Positions 33,071 through 43,266 of a stretch of 64,000 nt of DNA are shown piece after piece; the first letter of the stretch is position 1, and each line of letters starts with the position of its first letter. The position numbers and the translations under genes are program-made. This DNA comes from Madurella fahalii (Eukaryota > Ascomycota > Sordariomycetes > Sordariales). The DNA is taken from positions 2,418,001-2,482,000 of the forward strand of contig CM056877.1 of the NCBI GenBank assembly GCA_029876055.1, given 5' to 3'. The notes below the pieces were generated by a model, which was not told the DNA's origin, searched no databases, and saw only the letters and a list, made by a program, of their open reading frames with translations.

Positions 33071-33862
33071 AATTGAAAAGCTTCACCGAGTTCAGAGGTA
33101 ATGGAAAACAAGGTCGGCAGGAACGTGATGTTAAAGGAAACAGCACCTGCGGATGTCGGAAACTCGGCTGTGTATCTTGCCTAAACTTGGCATGTGATTG
33201 GATAGCCCCAAGCCTAATGACTGAATCAAAGGTCATTCATGTTCAGGAAAGGAAGCTAAAGGGGAATAGGAGGACGAGAGAACTGCGCTACGTTAGTTCG
33301 ATTCAGGTGCCAGGGTCCTAGCGTTCCCACGCCGAAGGCCTAAGCGGACGGGACCGGCAGGCAGGGGCTGGCTCGTGACGCCCGTCCCAGAGAGCCTACA
33401 GACAAGTAACCCAACTAAGATAGTGGAATGGAACAGGAATGTTTCTCTGTTGGCAGTTGCCGGCTGGACTGCAGTCTCTTGCAACTTTACAATTTTACAG
33501 TATGTGTTGAGTTGATTGTTTTCCATGCCTGTAGAGGATCAAACCAGTCGTATCTGGTCATGTTCATGAACGTTGGAAACCTGCGCTCGAGGGTTTCGTA
33601 AACCTTAACTGTCTCCCGAGCGACATACCTGTTCCTGTACTCCGAACTAGCTGGTCGGCCCTACCTTCCCATCCAGCTCCCCAAACCTCCAAGTTTAACT
33701 CGTCGAGCATGAGTCCCACCTTCCGACTTCAAGCGGGACAGAGGAAGTTGCTGCCCTCTTAGGAGGACACCCTCCGCCAACATTTAATCTCGATTGAGCG
33801 TCTGCTCTCCTCTCCTCTTTTTCTTCAAGTTTCCAGCTCCTTTGTTTCTGACATTCCGCATA
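33071..33862. other. Upstream region of F-box gene and small membrane gene
   Basis: Divergent promoter space. A CT-rich stretch (about 33799-33828) precedes the ATG at 33863 and looks like a fungal 5' leader. No other feature seen. Confidence 0.4.
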
Positions 33863-34222
33863 ATGGACTTCTTCAGCTCGTCAGATAGAGTGTGGGTGTT
33901 CGTAGGAGCATCCACATGGATCTTGGCACTTTTTGTTAGCATCGTGCCCCATATTGTCCGTCGCTTTCGCCCTCGTGCAGAGGAGCCCATAGATGGGCAC
34001 CAGGATATTGCCGAGCTTCTGTCCTCGATTCTAGCTGAACAGCAGACGTCCAACATGTTTCTGGAAGCGATGATGGATGGCATCACCTTGGTTGCAGACA
34101 TGAATCTCGAGACTGTGCGTCGCCTCGGTGACCTGTCGAACGATAGTCTCAATAGCGGGCCGTCAGACCGTGACACGAGAGCACACTCCCCCCAGGATCC
34201 TAAGGATCCTGATGTAGCTTGA
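33863..34222 (+). CDS. Candidate small membrane protein, 119 residues
   Basis: Unrecognised single-exon ORF from the first ATG in frame (MDFFSSSDRVW). One clear membrane helix at about residues 10-28 (VWVFVGASTWILALFVSIV) is followed by a basic flank (RRFRPR), giving N-out/C-in by the positive-inside rule. The rest is a helical acidic region (DIAELLSSILAEQQTSNMFL) and a polar tail. It is preceded by a pyrimidine-rich leader. The last 10 codons and the stop lie inside the first two stems of a hairpin array. It could be a real small protein or a chance frame; length, composition and leader favour real. Confidence 0.45.
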   Translation: MDFFSSSDRVWVFVGASTWILALFVSIVPHIVRRFRPRAEEPIDGHQDIAELLSSILAEQQTSNMFLEAMMDGITLVADMNLETVRRLGDLSNDSLNSGPSDRDTRAHSPQDPKDPDVA

Positions 34223-34346
34223 GGTCCGCCTCAGGCTAGGGGTTCCCGCAGGGGAACCCTCCACCGCCTGACCGAACAGGGCGGTGGGGACGTCTTCAAC
34301 AGACGTCCCCCCAGCGAACAGTTCGCACCTCATCGCGGTGCTGGGG
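34193..34346. repeat. Array of adjacent inverted repeats
   Basis: At least six stems in 154 bp. (1) 34193-34200/34204-34211, 8 bp, loop 3. (2) 34220-34224/34229-34233, 5 bp, loop 4. (3) 34240-34247/34252-34259, 8 bp, loop 4. (4) 34261-34268/34280-34287, 8 bp, loop 11. (5) 34286-34295/34301-34310, 10 bp (GGGGACGTCT), loop 5. (6) 34314-34319/34321-34326, 6 bp, loop 1, enclosed by CCCCAGC 34309-34315 and GCTGGGG 34340-34346. An alternative stem TCAGGC/GCCTGA (34231-34236/34266-34271) would enclose stem 3. This could be a structured 3' UTR or a mobile palindromic element. Stems are read directly; function is unknown. Confidence 0.85.
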
Positions 34347-34736
34347 TCCAGTAGCCTTGAGAAAGGTGAAGCCAAGACGAACTGACAGCCTCGGTGTAAG
34401 CCCTCCAATCGAAGCCCGTGCACTTTCCGCTGACCGTTTACCTTGGATGCGTCGTGAACACATCTCATGGCTCTGTGTCCCCATCCGCTTTAATCCTGCT
34501 TACAAATAACTTCATGTATCATTCTCGACGGAAATCAGGAGATTAGACCGTATGTCCTTTATATGTCTGGCAGACAGAGTTGGAAGGGTTCGGGGTGGAT
34601 GCATGGTAGATCCAAGGCAACTCCATATGCAGTGGCCAGCGCATACAATGTAGGATACTTCCAGATCGCGCGGAACTTCGAGAATGCGCTGTGCAGAACC
34701 GTTAAGCCCTTACAGGAGAGCCTTCATGAATGAACA
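34347..34736. other. Intergenic after hairpin array
   Basis: No gene or further strong stem seen. Confidence 0.4.
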
Positions 34737-35300
34737 ATGGTTGTTAGTGGTAGGCACCAGGAGGCATCACCGTTAAAATAAAGGACTTGAAACAAGCCTC
34801 CACCCCAAGTCAGTATCCGTCTAAACCTTCTCGCTTTGCTGGCTACCGGAGTTCTTGCTTCTGGCTCCTACACACGTATTATTTGTGTAAGCAACAGGAC
34901 CCAGGCTTCGGGTCCGCAGGTCTCGAGTTCTACAGGCCTGTTAGAATATTTCGACGAGAAACAAGACGTACTGCAAGACACTCGTTTGATTAGTAAAGAG
35001 CACTACATCCGGCACAGTCGATTGTTTGAGAGGGCTGAGGTCATAGACCGGAACAGACTCAGCACCCGTCAAAGGGAGTCAATCAAAAGGCTCACCGATA
35101 GCAAGGGGCTGCGAACGGAACGTTACGGCCGCTTCCACGGGTGTTATAGCCCGACGTCGGGACGCAGTACGGGAGCAATGTACACAGATCGTATAAAGCG
35201 ACACGTTTTGGGGGAGCCGAAACTGAGTAAGCCGACGATACTCGCGGCACCTGAAACAGAATTGATCCTGGGAGGATCATTGGATATGCCGTCGCCGTAG
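34737..35300 (+). CDS. Candidate small secreted protein
   Basis: An open frame from about 34810 to TAG at 35298 begins with a textbook signal peptide (LNLLALLATGVLASGSY) but has no in-frame ATG after the preceding stop. A 13-nt first exon 34737-34749 (ATG, MVVS) joined through a 60-nt intron 34750-34809 supplies one in the right phase, giving a protein of 167 residues. The mature part is polar and basic (HYIRHSRLFERAEVIDRNRL then STRQRESIKRL) with few Cys. I do not recognise a family. The signal-peptide-like start at exactly this point is the main evidence; the splice is inferred and the branch site is weak. It may instead be a decayed gene. Confidence 0.4.
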
Positions 35301-35909
35301 CATTTTGAGCTGCATAGAGAGCAGCGCGGAGAGGAAGTAGAAGGAAATGATAAGCCCGTAAAATTCTTACAGGCTTTTTGTCCGATTGATATCTTTGATA
35401 GGGACTCGGATTACCTTGCAACTGTTAACTATAACAGCTTTTTAAGCTGTAAAGACTAATAATTCGTTCAGGCGGGGTGGTTGTGTAGGTCTGGTGATAC
35501 TGGTGGGCCTTTTCCATGACGTCGCTTGAGTGTCTGCCAATTCTCAATTTACCCCGGGATGCTTGTATACTGAATCCGCGGCATTGATCGGTGGAGGCTG
35601 GGCCGGCATGCCATCTCCGCGGTCCGGGCGGAGATGCCCCGGTAGAGGCCGGCCTTGAGCCCTGGTGGCCCATTCGGTTCATCCGGGTGCACTGGCCTGC
35701 CCACATTTGCGAGAGCCCGAAGTGGGGTGACTTTGCTGCTTATCGGGCAAGTGGGGAGCTTCCCTGCGGTAACCCGGAGAAGCCACCATCAAGTTTGTCA
35801 TCCAGGGTTTTTTGTCAACACCGCAACTCTCTGTTAACATGTCGTTTGCAATCAGGGGCCGCTGCTAGACATACTCTCATTCAACACAGAGCGAACCATT
35901 ATACCCACA
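35301..35909. other. Promoter/leader of the gephyrin gene
   Basis: Upstream region of the Moco gene. It contains a nested GC-rich hairpin at 35596-35661. No gene seen. Confidence 0.5.
35596..35661. repeat. Nested GC-rich hairpin upstream of gephyrin gene
   Basis: Inner 9-bp stem CATCTCCGC/GCGGAGATG (35612-35620/35628-35636, loop 7). Outer 7-bp stem GGCCGGC/GCCGGCC (35601-35607/35648-35654). A further GGCT/AGCC closes at 35596-35599/35658-35661. It lies about 250 bp before the start codon, in promoter or 5' UTR. Confidence 0.8.
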
Positions 35910-37949
35910 ATGTCAACCCCCCTAAAGGCGGCTATCCTTGTCGTCTCGACAACGGCCGCCAAAGATCCATCGACAGATGCTGCCGAGGCCACTCTTCGAG
36001 ATGTCTTTGAAAAAGACGGCGGCGGCGGCTGGGTTGTCGCTGAGTCTCACATTGTAAGCGATGCTGCAACACAGATTCAACGCCAGATCATGCTCTGGAC
36101 AGACAACTCCGACCCTGTCAACCTCGTCATCACAACAGGCGGCACCGGTTTCGCCGTTGCCGACCACACCCCCGAAGCCGTTTCTCCACTCCTTCATAAG
36201 CAGGCACCGGGCCTCGTCCACGGCATGCTGGCGGCTTCACTTGCGGTTACCCCCTTCGCTATGATGTCACGCCCCGTGGCAGGGGTCAGGAACCAGACTG
36301 TCATCATCACGCTGCCTGGTTCGCCTAAGGGAGCAAGGGAGAACCTGCAAGCGGTGATCAAGACGCTACCCCATGCCTGTCTCCAAGCCGCGGGCGCCGA
36401 TTCCAGAGCTCTCCACTCGGGCGGCGTGAGGAAGCTAGAGCAAGAAGCCGGGATCGGCCCTGCAGCCCAGAAACCCCACGACCACGATCACCATCATCAT
36501 CATCATCATCACCACCACACCCACTCCCACACCCATGGCCACGGCCCGCTAGTCCGGCACACCAACCCCAACACCAACCCCAAATCCAACGACCCCTCCC
36601 TCGGCCCGAGCCGCCGCCACCGCGAGTCGCCCTACCCCATGCTCTCCGTCACCGACGCCCTATCCCTCATCGCGCAGTACACCCCGACCCCCACAACCAC
36701 CCTCGCCAAGGTCTCGCCAACCCTCGTCGGCTCCGTCCTAGCAGCCGACGTCCGTGCCGCCGAGAGTGTCCCCGCCTTCCGCGCGAGCATAGTCGACGGC
36801 TACGCAGTCGTCGTGCCTGCCAGCGGGGACATGCGGGGGGTATACCCCGTCGTCGGGGTCAGCCACGCCGCGCCGGCGGCCGGGGACCAAGAGGAGGAAG
36901 GGGGAAAGGGGCTGCTAAGGGAGGGCGAGATCGCGCGCATCACGACGGGGGCGCCGCTACCACCGGGGGCGACGTCGGTGATTATGGTGGAGGATACGGT
37001 GTTGGTGGCCAAGACGGAGGATGGAGCGGAGGAGAAGGAGGTGGAGATCTTGGCGGAGGGGGTCAAGGAGGGGGAGAACGTGAGGGAGGTGGGGAGTGAT
37101 ATCAGGCAGGGGGAGGTCATCCTGCAAAAGGGGGAGCAAGTGTCTGCTGTGGGAGGGGAGATTGGGTTGTTGGCTTCCGTCGGGGTGGCCGAGGTGGAAG
37201 TGTACAAGCGGCCGGTGGTCGGGGTGCTGTCTACGGGGGATGAGATCGTGGAGCACGACAAGGGGGAGTTGAGGTACGGGGAGGTCCGGGACACGAACCG
37301 GCCGACTCTGATTTCCGCGGCGAGGGAGGCGGGCTATGAGGTTGTGGACCTGGGAATTGCCAGTGATAAGGCCGGGTCGCTGGAGGAGACGTTGAGGGAT
37401 GCGTTGCGCAGGGTGGACTTGGTGATCACTACTGGCGGAGTATCGATGGGGGAGCTGGATTTGTTGAAGCCGACGATCGAGCGGGCGCTGGGTGGGACGA
37501 TACATTTTGGGCGAGTGGCTATGAAGCCTGGCAAGCCGACGACGTTCGCGACGGTGCCGGTGAAGAACAACGCCGGCGAACGGGTTGAGAAGGCCGTCTT
37601 TTCGCTGCCTGGCAACCCAGCCTCGGCGCTAGTGACCTTCCACTTGTTTGTGCTCCCGTCGCTGCATAAAATGTCGGGCATTGCCTCGCCAGGCTTGACG
37701 AAGGTGCCCGTAACCCTGTCCCACGACTTCCATCTAGACAAATCCCGGCCTGAGTATCATCGGGCTATTGTATCTGTTGGCAGTGGCGGGACATTATATG
37801 CTGCGAGCACCGGAGGCCAGAGGAGCTCGCGGGTCGGCAGCTTGAAAGGGGCCAACGCTCTGCTGTGTATGCCGAGCGGGCCAGAGCCGCTGCGCAAAGG
37901 GGCAAAGGTGGAGGCACTGCTGATGGGAAACATACGAAGTGGTGCGTGA
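35910..37949 (+). CDS. nit-9: Gephyrin-type molybdenum cofactor biosynthesis protein
   Basis: Bifunctional enzyme for the last two Moco steps: adenylylation of molybdopterin (MogA/G-domain) and Mo insertion (MoeA/E-domain), required for nitrate reductase and other molybdoenzymes. Single exon, 679 residues. The N-terminal MogA-like part (AAILVVSTTAAKD, NLVITTGGTGF, ITLPGSPKGARENLQAVI) covers ~1-165. The MoeA-like part (~235-679) has VPAFRASIVDGYAV, RITTGAPLPPGATSVIMVED, GVLSTGDEIV, DLVITTGGVSMGELD and FSLPGNPASALVTFHLFV. The domain order G then E is that of animal gephyrin and fungal CnxE/NIT-9, not plant Cnx1. The linker carries an unusual run of ten His (~192-201) and an HTHSHTHGHGP stretch. 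Confidence 0.96.
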   Translation: MSTPLKAAILVVSTTAAKDPSTDAAEATLRDVFEKDGGGGWVVAESHIVSDAATQIQRQIMLWTDNSDPVNLVITTGGTGFAVADHTPEAVSPLLHKQAPGLVHGMLAASLAVTPFAMMSRPVAGVRNQTVIITLPGSPKGARENLQAVIKTLPHACLQAAGADSRALHSGGVRKLEQEAGIGPAAQKPHDHDHHHHHHHHHHTHSHTHGHGPLVRHTNPNTNPKSNDPSLGPSRRHRESPYPMLSVTDALSLIAQYTPTPTTTLAKVSPTLVGSVLAADVRAAESVPAFRASIVDGYAVVVPASGDMRGVYPVVGVSHAAPAAGDQEEEGGKGLLREGEIARITTGAPLPPGATSVIMVEDTVLVAKTEDGAEEKEVEILAEGVKEGENVREVGSDIRQGEVILQKGEQVSAVGGEIGLLASVGVAEVEVYKRPVVGVLSTGDEIVEHDKGELRYGEVRDTNRPTLISAAREAGYEVVDLGIASDKAGSLEETLRDALRRVDLVITTGGVSMGELDLLKPTIERALGGTIHFGRVAMKPGKPTTFATVPVKNNAGERVEKAVFSLPGNPASALVTFHLFVLPSLHKMSGIASPGLTKVPVTLSHDFHLDKSRPEYHRAIVSVGSGGTLYAASTGGQRSSRVGSLKGANALLCMPSGPEPLRKGAKVEALLMGNIRSGA

Positions 37950-38196
37950 TCAAAAAAAACGATAAATGAGCAAATCGGACAATATACAACGTTGACGAAC
38001 CTCTTTCTGTACACTTGAGCTTTCTACACTTGGAGATATGATGCTGACAATGCCCATTGACCGTCCCTGCCCCTTCTTCCCAAAACGCCGGTGACAATGA
38101 AAGCTACACAGACAACGCTCGCCGTCGTCGTCGTCTGAACTCTTGATGATGGGGTCATAGATGCGTGGGTGAGTAATGATGTGAGGGAGGAAACCC

Positions 38197-39072
38197 TTAT
38201 TCGGTGTCAAAGTCGGGTGCCTTGGTGGAGATGAGGAGACCGACGATAAGGCCGAACAGGCCTAAGACTGAGCTGAAGATCTCGATGACCAGAATCTTGA
38301 CGAAGCTGTGCGGTCTTGTCAGTATCTTTGTTTTCCTCCTCAACGGCACGGCCAAGGAACATACAGCGATGGATCTGCAGCATCTGCCAGTGCTGCGCCA
38401 CTCCCATTGATACCGACTGCCACACCGCACACCAGGTTGCACATGCCGACCGTGATGCCCGCCCAGAAGAGTGCGTAGCCGGTGAAGTAGCTATCGGCCG
38501 AAAAGGCAGCTTCGCCTTGGACCAGGCTCAGTTTTGCCGAGAAGACGATCGACATGATAACGCCGTAGATGGCGACGACTTCGCAGAAGATGATGGAAAT
38601 CAAGTTCTTGGTTCGGATGCGGGGAGCCTTGACGCCGCCGCCGAGGATGGATGAGCCCGTGATGAAAATGCCCCTGTATCAAATTAGAGGTCACCATGAG
38701 AACCGGAGACAGGAGGAGGGCCGGGAAAGCCATACCATGCTGCGCCAACTACTGAAAGGCCGATACAGAGCGCGATGCCCAGGTCTGCCCACGCGTAGGG
38801 CGAGACGGATTCGAGGAAGGCGCCGACCTAGGTATCCGTTGTGTAAGCGTCGCTGCATCGTATGGGGCGGGGTGTAGAAACCGCTTCAATAGGCGGAGCT
38901 GTCATACATTAAAGGATTCACCGCTGCCCGTGAAGAGCATGTCTGAGGAGGCGATCGGGTTAGCTAGCAACATCCTGGGATTGATCCAACTTGGTCCGGG
39001 CAATTGCAACTCACAAGCTCCTACGACCGCCAGGGTCGATCCTATCCCACTGACCCCGTACTTTAGGCTCAT
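38197..39072 (-). CDS. VMA16: V-ATPase proteolipid subunit c''
   Basis: Membrane rotor subunit of the vacuolar H+-ATPase. Five exons (39015-39072, 38908-38942, 38736-38827, 38365-38673, 38197-38305) give 200 residues. The protein is almost all helix: GIGSTLAVVGAYMLFTGSG, WADLGIALCIGLSVVGAAWG then IFITGSSI, NLISIIFCEVVAIYGVIMSI, YALFWAGITVGMCNLVCGVA and LVIEIFSSVLGLFGLIVGLL. The essential proton-carrying Glu is in IIFCEVVAIYG; a second family Glu is in VIEIFSSV. Four introns of 59-80 nt all restore frame. An ATG five codons upstream (39085-39087) is possible; I prefer 39072 for the family-like length. It is divergent from TOA2 across 303 bp. Confidence 0.95.
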
Positions 39073-39375
39073 GTTGCAAGATGTCACGCTGCAATCGGTC
39101 CTGGCCTGGCGTGGTTCGTGTTGTGTTGTTGAAGCTGTCGCCGAGCAGGTTGTCGCTCTCCAAAGCTTCTAAGTTCCCCGAGCGCTCCAACCAACGGCGG
39201 AACCGGCAGTGCCACCAACCGCCAAGGCTGAGCGCTGAGCGGTCACGTGACAATAAATATCCGCCCCGCCCCGGCTAGCGGCAACTTCCCTACATCCAAC
39301 GGCCCGGTTCCTTTGCCGCTCTCCAACCACCATCGCCATCAAACTCGCCAGTAATCGGCGAGAAATTCAAGCAAA
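39073..39375. promoter_or_regulatory. Bidirectional promoter VMA16/TOA2
   Basis: 303 bp separate the two start codons, so both genes must share this promoter space. No specific element was identified with confidence. Confidence 0.6.
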
Positions 39376-39952
39376 ATGGCGGCCGGCTCTACCAACTTTT
39401 ACGATCTGTATCGTCATGGAAGGTAGATGCTCCCAATAAGCTCTCTGCGGACGCACTTCGCTGCGACTCCGGCTGCCCATGTTGTGCCCTGACACCTAGG
39501 CTGACATCCCACATACAGTCTCGGCACAACGCTGACAGATGCGCTGGATGAACTGATCGGTGACGAGCGCATCGACCCGCAGCTCGCTATGAAGGTCCTC
39601 ACGCAGTTTGACCGCATCATGGCCGAGACGCTGAATGAGAAGGTCAAGGCCCGATTGACGTTCAAGGTGATTACCCTCTCCGAATCCCTAGGGCTGAGGC
39701 GGGTTGCGGCGGCTGTTCGCCGCCGGATATACTTGTATCATTTTGTGTGCTTTCATGGACTACGCAAGGCTGACGCGGGGCTGCACCTGCTCGACAAAAC
39801 AGGGCTCACTCGACACGTACCGCTTCTGTGATGAAGTTTGGACGTTTCTGATCCGCAACGTCACCTTCAAGTTGGACAACGGTGGGCAGACGATCCAAGC
39901 GGACAAGGTCAAGATCGTTAGCTGCAGCGCGAAGCGGTCAGAAGATAAGTAG
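39376..39952 (+). CDS. TOA2: TFIIA small (gamma) subunit
   Basis: General transcription factor that stabilises TBP on the TATA box. Exons 39376-39422, 39519-39666 and 39803-39952 give 114 residues, the expected size. The start NFYDLYRHGSLGTTLTDALD then ELI is the TFIIA-gamma four-helix domain. It continues with IDPQLAMKVLTQFDRIMAET, VKARLTFKGSLDTYRFCDEV, the beta-barrel segment WTFLIRNVTFKLD, and VDKVKIVSC-like KADKVKIVSCSAKR (here QADKVKIVSCSAKR). Both introns restore the family sequence without gaps. Confidence 0.97.
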
Positions 39953-40895
39953 GTCGGTGGACGCGCGTACTTCGAGGGTACAAGCCGAAAGCGATAGTTT
40001 CGACAATTTTCACGACGGGAATCATGATCCCAAATCGTTTTCACCTATGAGCATAGATCGGAACTGGCGTTTGGCACTACGAAAGAATGATAGCGTGGGA
40101 CAGCCTTAGGGCGGCGTTAGGGACTCGGATGACATGAGGGTTCAGGAAGGGTACTTGCCAACATACGGGTTGAGCATGGATACTCAATACACTACGGCAT
40201 GCAAATTGGACGTTCTCTCCTGGTGCACAGCAAGGAGATTCTGGCTGGACCCACACGCTTGAGCTGTCCCTCTGCGTGCTTTGAAAGAAGGAATGGGGAA
40301 TCTCCTGTGTATCAAAAAGAAACCGTAGTAGCAAACAGCTATCACTACAACTCTTATATAGTGGAGCTGTATTGTCCAAGACAGCTCTGTAGCCAAGTGG
40401 GATGTGCATTTAGCCCGAAAATAGACAGAATCGGGATGCGGAGTATCACGCAGAAGGTACCCCTGCCACCCCCGTCGCCCCTGCATAGGAAGAATGGAGA
40501 ACAGAATTGCCCATGCACGCATCCCTCGAATCCCATTTGCAAGATTCAACACGCGCTTCTCCAGTGCCCTGTTGTTGGGATCTTCAGTTTTGCGTTTTAC
40601 ATATTGTCGCTAACAATTAACACACGCACAACCTGCCATTTTGTCTTCGCCCCTGGGCCGCATGACTCGAAACCCAAGACAAGGGGGACACGTACGCCTC
40701 GCGTAACACTCAGCCTTTTACCGCGTTGCGGCCAAACATAGGGCAGGAGTTCCTTGTGGACGGAGACCCCCATTCTTCTTTTGGAGGTCCAAAGCCGCTC
40801 TCAAACCCACCCAAACCACACCCATCCGGGCCCGCCCGGACGGCTGGTCCCTTCCTTGTTATAATCCCCGCCACACGGCTCTGAGATCTCCAACA
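39953..40895. other. Intergenic, TOA2 to transporter gene
   Basis: Gene-free. I see no repeat, RNA gene or convincing ORF. Confidence 0.5.
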
Positions 40896-42292
40896 ATGCC
40901 AGCAACAACCACAACACAAAACCCAGCCAGTCACCGCGGTCAGGCACCTACAGCTACTCCGTCATCATCCTACCCCGGATCTTCTTCATCATCTTCATTT
41001 GCTTCGTTGAAATTGAAGAAGAGAGTCGTTCCCGGGTCAGCTGGACGTGCCGAGGACCCCGATACAGATGCGATGAGCCGGTCAGACGAAGAGCTGCCGT
41101 TGCTGGACCGCGCCGGCGATGCGAGGTTGGATGAACCCGCGGCTTCAGTGAGCTGGACGCGGCGAAACCAGTGGATCGTGTTTGCGCTGGCTAGCGGGGC
41201 GTGTGCCGCTTTCAATGGCGTTTTCGCTAAGTTGTGAGTTTCGTACTTCTGGAGGTATTCCCAAATGGGAAATTTGCGAGTTGGTCGCTGATACGGAACG
41301 CAACCTCTGATATAGGACGACCACGGAGTTGACGGCGAGCTTTTCGCTGGCTATCGCTCGTGTGTTTGGATTAGAGAGTATAGAGGGCGTTGTTGAGTTC
41401 GTTGTGAGATGCGTGAGTCTTAACTTCGCCTTACCGTCTGCGCTCCCTCCCGGGGGTACTGGGTGAGGGATCGTTGAGGTTTTGCGTACAGCGTGACTGA
41501 CATGGCGATTGAACCAGATTTTTTTTGGACTGAATCTTACATTCAACGGTGTGGTAAGTTGCGCTCACGCTCCTTTGGTCTGGTTCCTGCACAGTACACT
41601 TGCACCCCCCCTGGTTTTCATCGCACGAATTGTAGACGCAACTATCGCACCTTATCACCCCACCGGAATCTGCAAGCCTGTTGGCCCGGGTTCAATGCCG
41701 GCAGCTCTCCCCAGATCTCTTCAGCCTTACGGGGCTTGCGTTCCCTTACAGTTAAACCTACTACCTAGACAATGCAAATGCCGCTTACATAGCTCATGCT
41801 CCGCGTAACCAACACCATGGGCTCCCTCAAGTGACGCAGACCGTCATCCCACCCCTTTTTCACCACTTCCCAACTTTCATCACGATTACAACGTCTAACT
41901 CTCTCACCCAGATGTGGACCCTCTTCACGACGGCCCTCGCCCGGGGCAACTCGACGACCCAGGTGTCCATTATGAATACGTCTTCCAACTTTGTGCTCAC
42001 TGCTATCCTCGGCGTCGTCATCTTTTCCGAGGCATTGCCCCCGTTGTGGTGGGTAGGTGCAGCTATGCTGATCGCAGGGAATGTGATTGTTGGGCGGAAG
42101 GATGAAGGGGAGCCGTCCAAGTCGGACGAGGACGAACCTTTGATTAGAGACGCTGCTATGGGGTCAGGGGTTGCAGATGTGGTGGCGTCGTCTAGTCGGG
42201 CGGTTGGGGTTGATGGGGCGTCGGGGGAGGAAGATGTGGAGAAGGATGAAGATGTGGCAGATTTGGGATTAGACATGGAGACGGAGGAGTGA
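40896..42292 (+). CDS. EamA/TMEM42-type small membrane transporter
   Basis: Probable drug/metabolite-transporter-like membrane protein. Exons 40896-41233, 41316-41412, 41518-41553 (36 nt) and 41912-42292 give 283 residues. The first ~85 residues are Ser/Pro-rich and cytosolic. Helices then follow: WIVFALASGACAAFNGVFAK, FSLAIARVFG, CIFFGLNLTFNGVMWTLFTT, and FVLTAILGVVIFSEALPPLW then WVGAAMLIAGNVIVG. The pair 'NGVMWTLFTTALARGNSTTQ' and 'SEALPPLWWVGA' is EamA-like and matches short single-repeat TMEM42-type proteins. The C-terminus is long and acidic. The third intron is 358 nt. Substrate and membrane are unknown. Confidence 0.78.
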
Positions 42293-43266
42293 ACGCATAG
42301 ACTTTATCTGCCTAGCACATAGATCGCAATTACAGCAAGCGTCGTTCCATTGCTCACCCTCCTGATCGACGCACTTTCAGTCGTGGGTTCGTGATTACAG
42401 TCTCGCTTCTTTCACTAGGGTGGTTGGCTAGAGTCATCAACTACTGATCGCTACGGGTGTATGCCGGACAATCTGGGGAGAAGCGACTGAGGGAGGTGAG
42501 TGTTGAAAAGGTTGGGATGTGGCTCAGTAGGTTCAGTTCTGGACTAGAACGCACGGCCGTGTCAGCGGTTCTGATGTCCACGAGCACTTGGATGGACAAA
42601 GAGGCCGATCCCTCCAAGGCACTATTTCCGTTCAGCGCCGGGGCCGCAATGTCTCCGGTACATAATCTTATGCCGATGATGGGCAGTTTGGTGATCGCTG
42701 GGTTGCTGTGTTGGGCATTCATTGCGCTGGTTGAGCCACAGTTGGATCCCAGAATACCCCCCGGACATGCTGGGCCAATTTGGGATTAAAGCTACATTTC
42801 GAAAAAGGTAGCTCGCGCCCGAGAGCATCGTTCACTAGGGCGATGACATAGCCGTTCGCTAGAAGAAAATTCTCCTCGAGCGCAAAGAGTGCGTACCATA
42901 TCGTCAGGAGGCCGGGTGCGCAGAATCTCCCCGTCATTGTTAGAATTCGATGTTCTGCTAGAGATACTTACCATTTGTGAGACGGCCCGGTTTCCTTTGG
43001 AATGAGGTGATTGAATGAAGCAAACTTGGGGTTTCTGCTCCACTGTGGCTGCGGGTTGTGCGAACCACACTCCACTACGACGGTACTGTACCACGGGACC
43101 CTGATTCAGGTGTGGATACAGGGACCGTAGCGATTAAATTAAGCGCGCGGCCGCCTGGAGCTTAACACAACTTCAATGCGGGGCACAGGTTTTTTTTTGG
43201 GTCCCATCCCCGCCAAATCTTCGAGAACAAGCGCCAACCTATTCCGTCAGGGTTTTCGAGCAGAGG
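42293..43266. other. Intergenic before TYW1
   Basis: No gene supported. A short hydrophobic frame at 42457-42789 has no splice or family support. A poly-T run of about 9-10 lies near 43190. Confidence 0.5.

Noticed and set aside
42441..42789. Overlapping + and - frames of about 95-110 codons
   Set aside because: Neither has motifs or splice support; they share the same bases on opposite strands.
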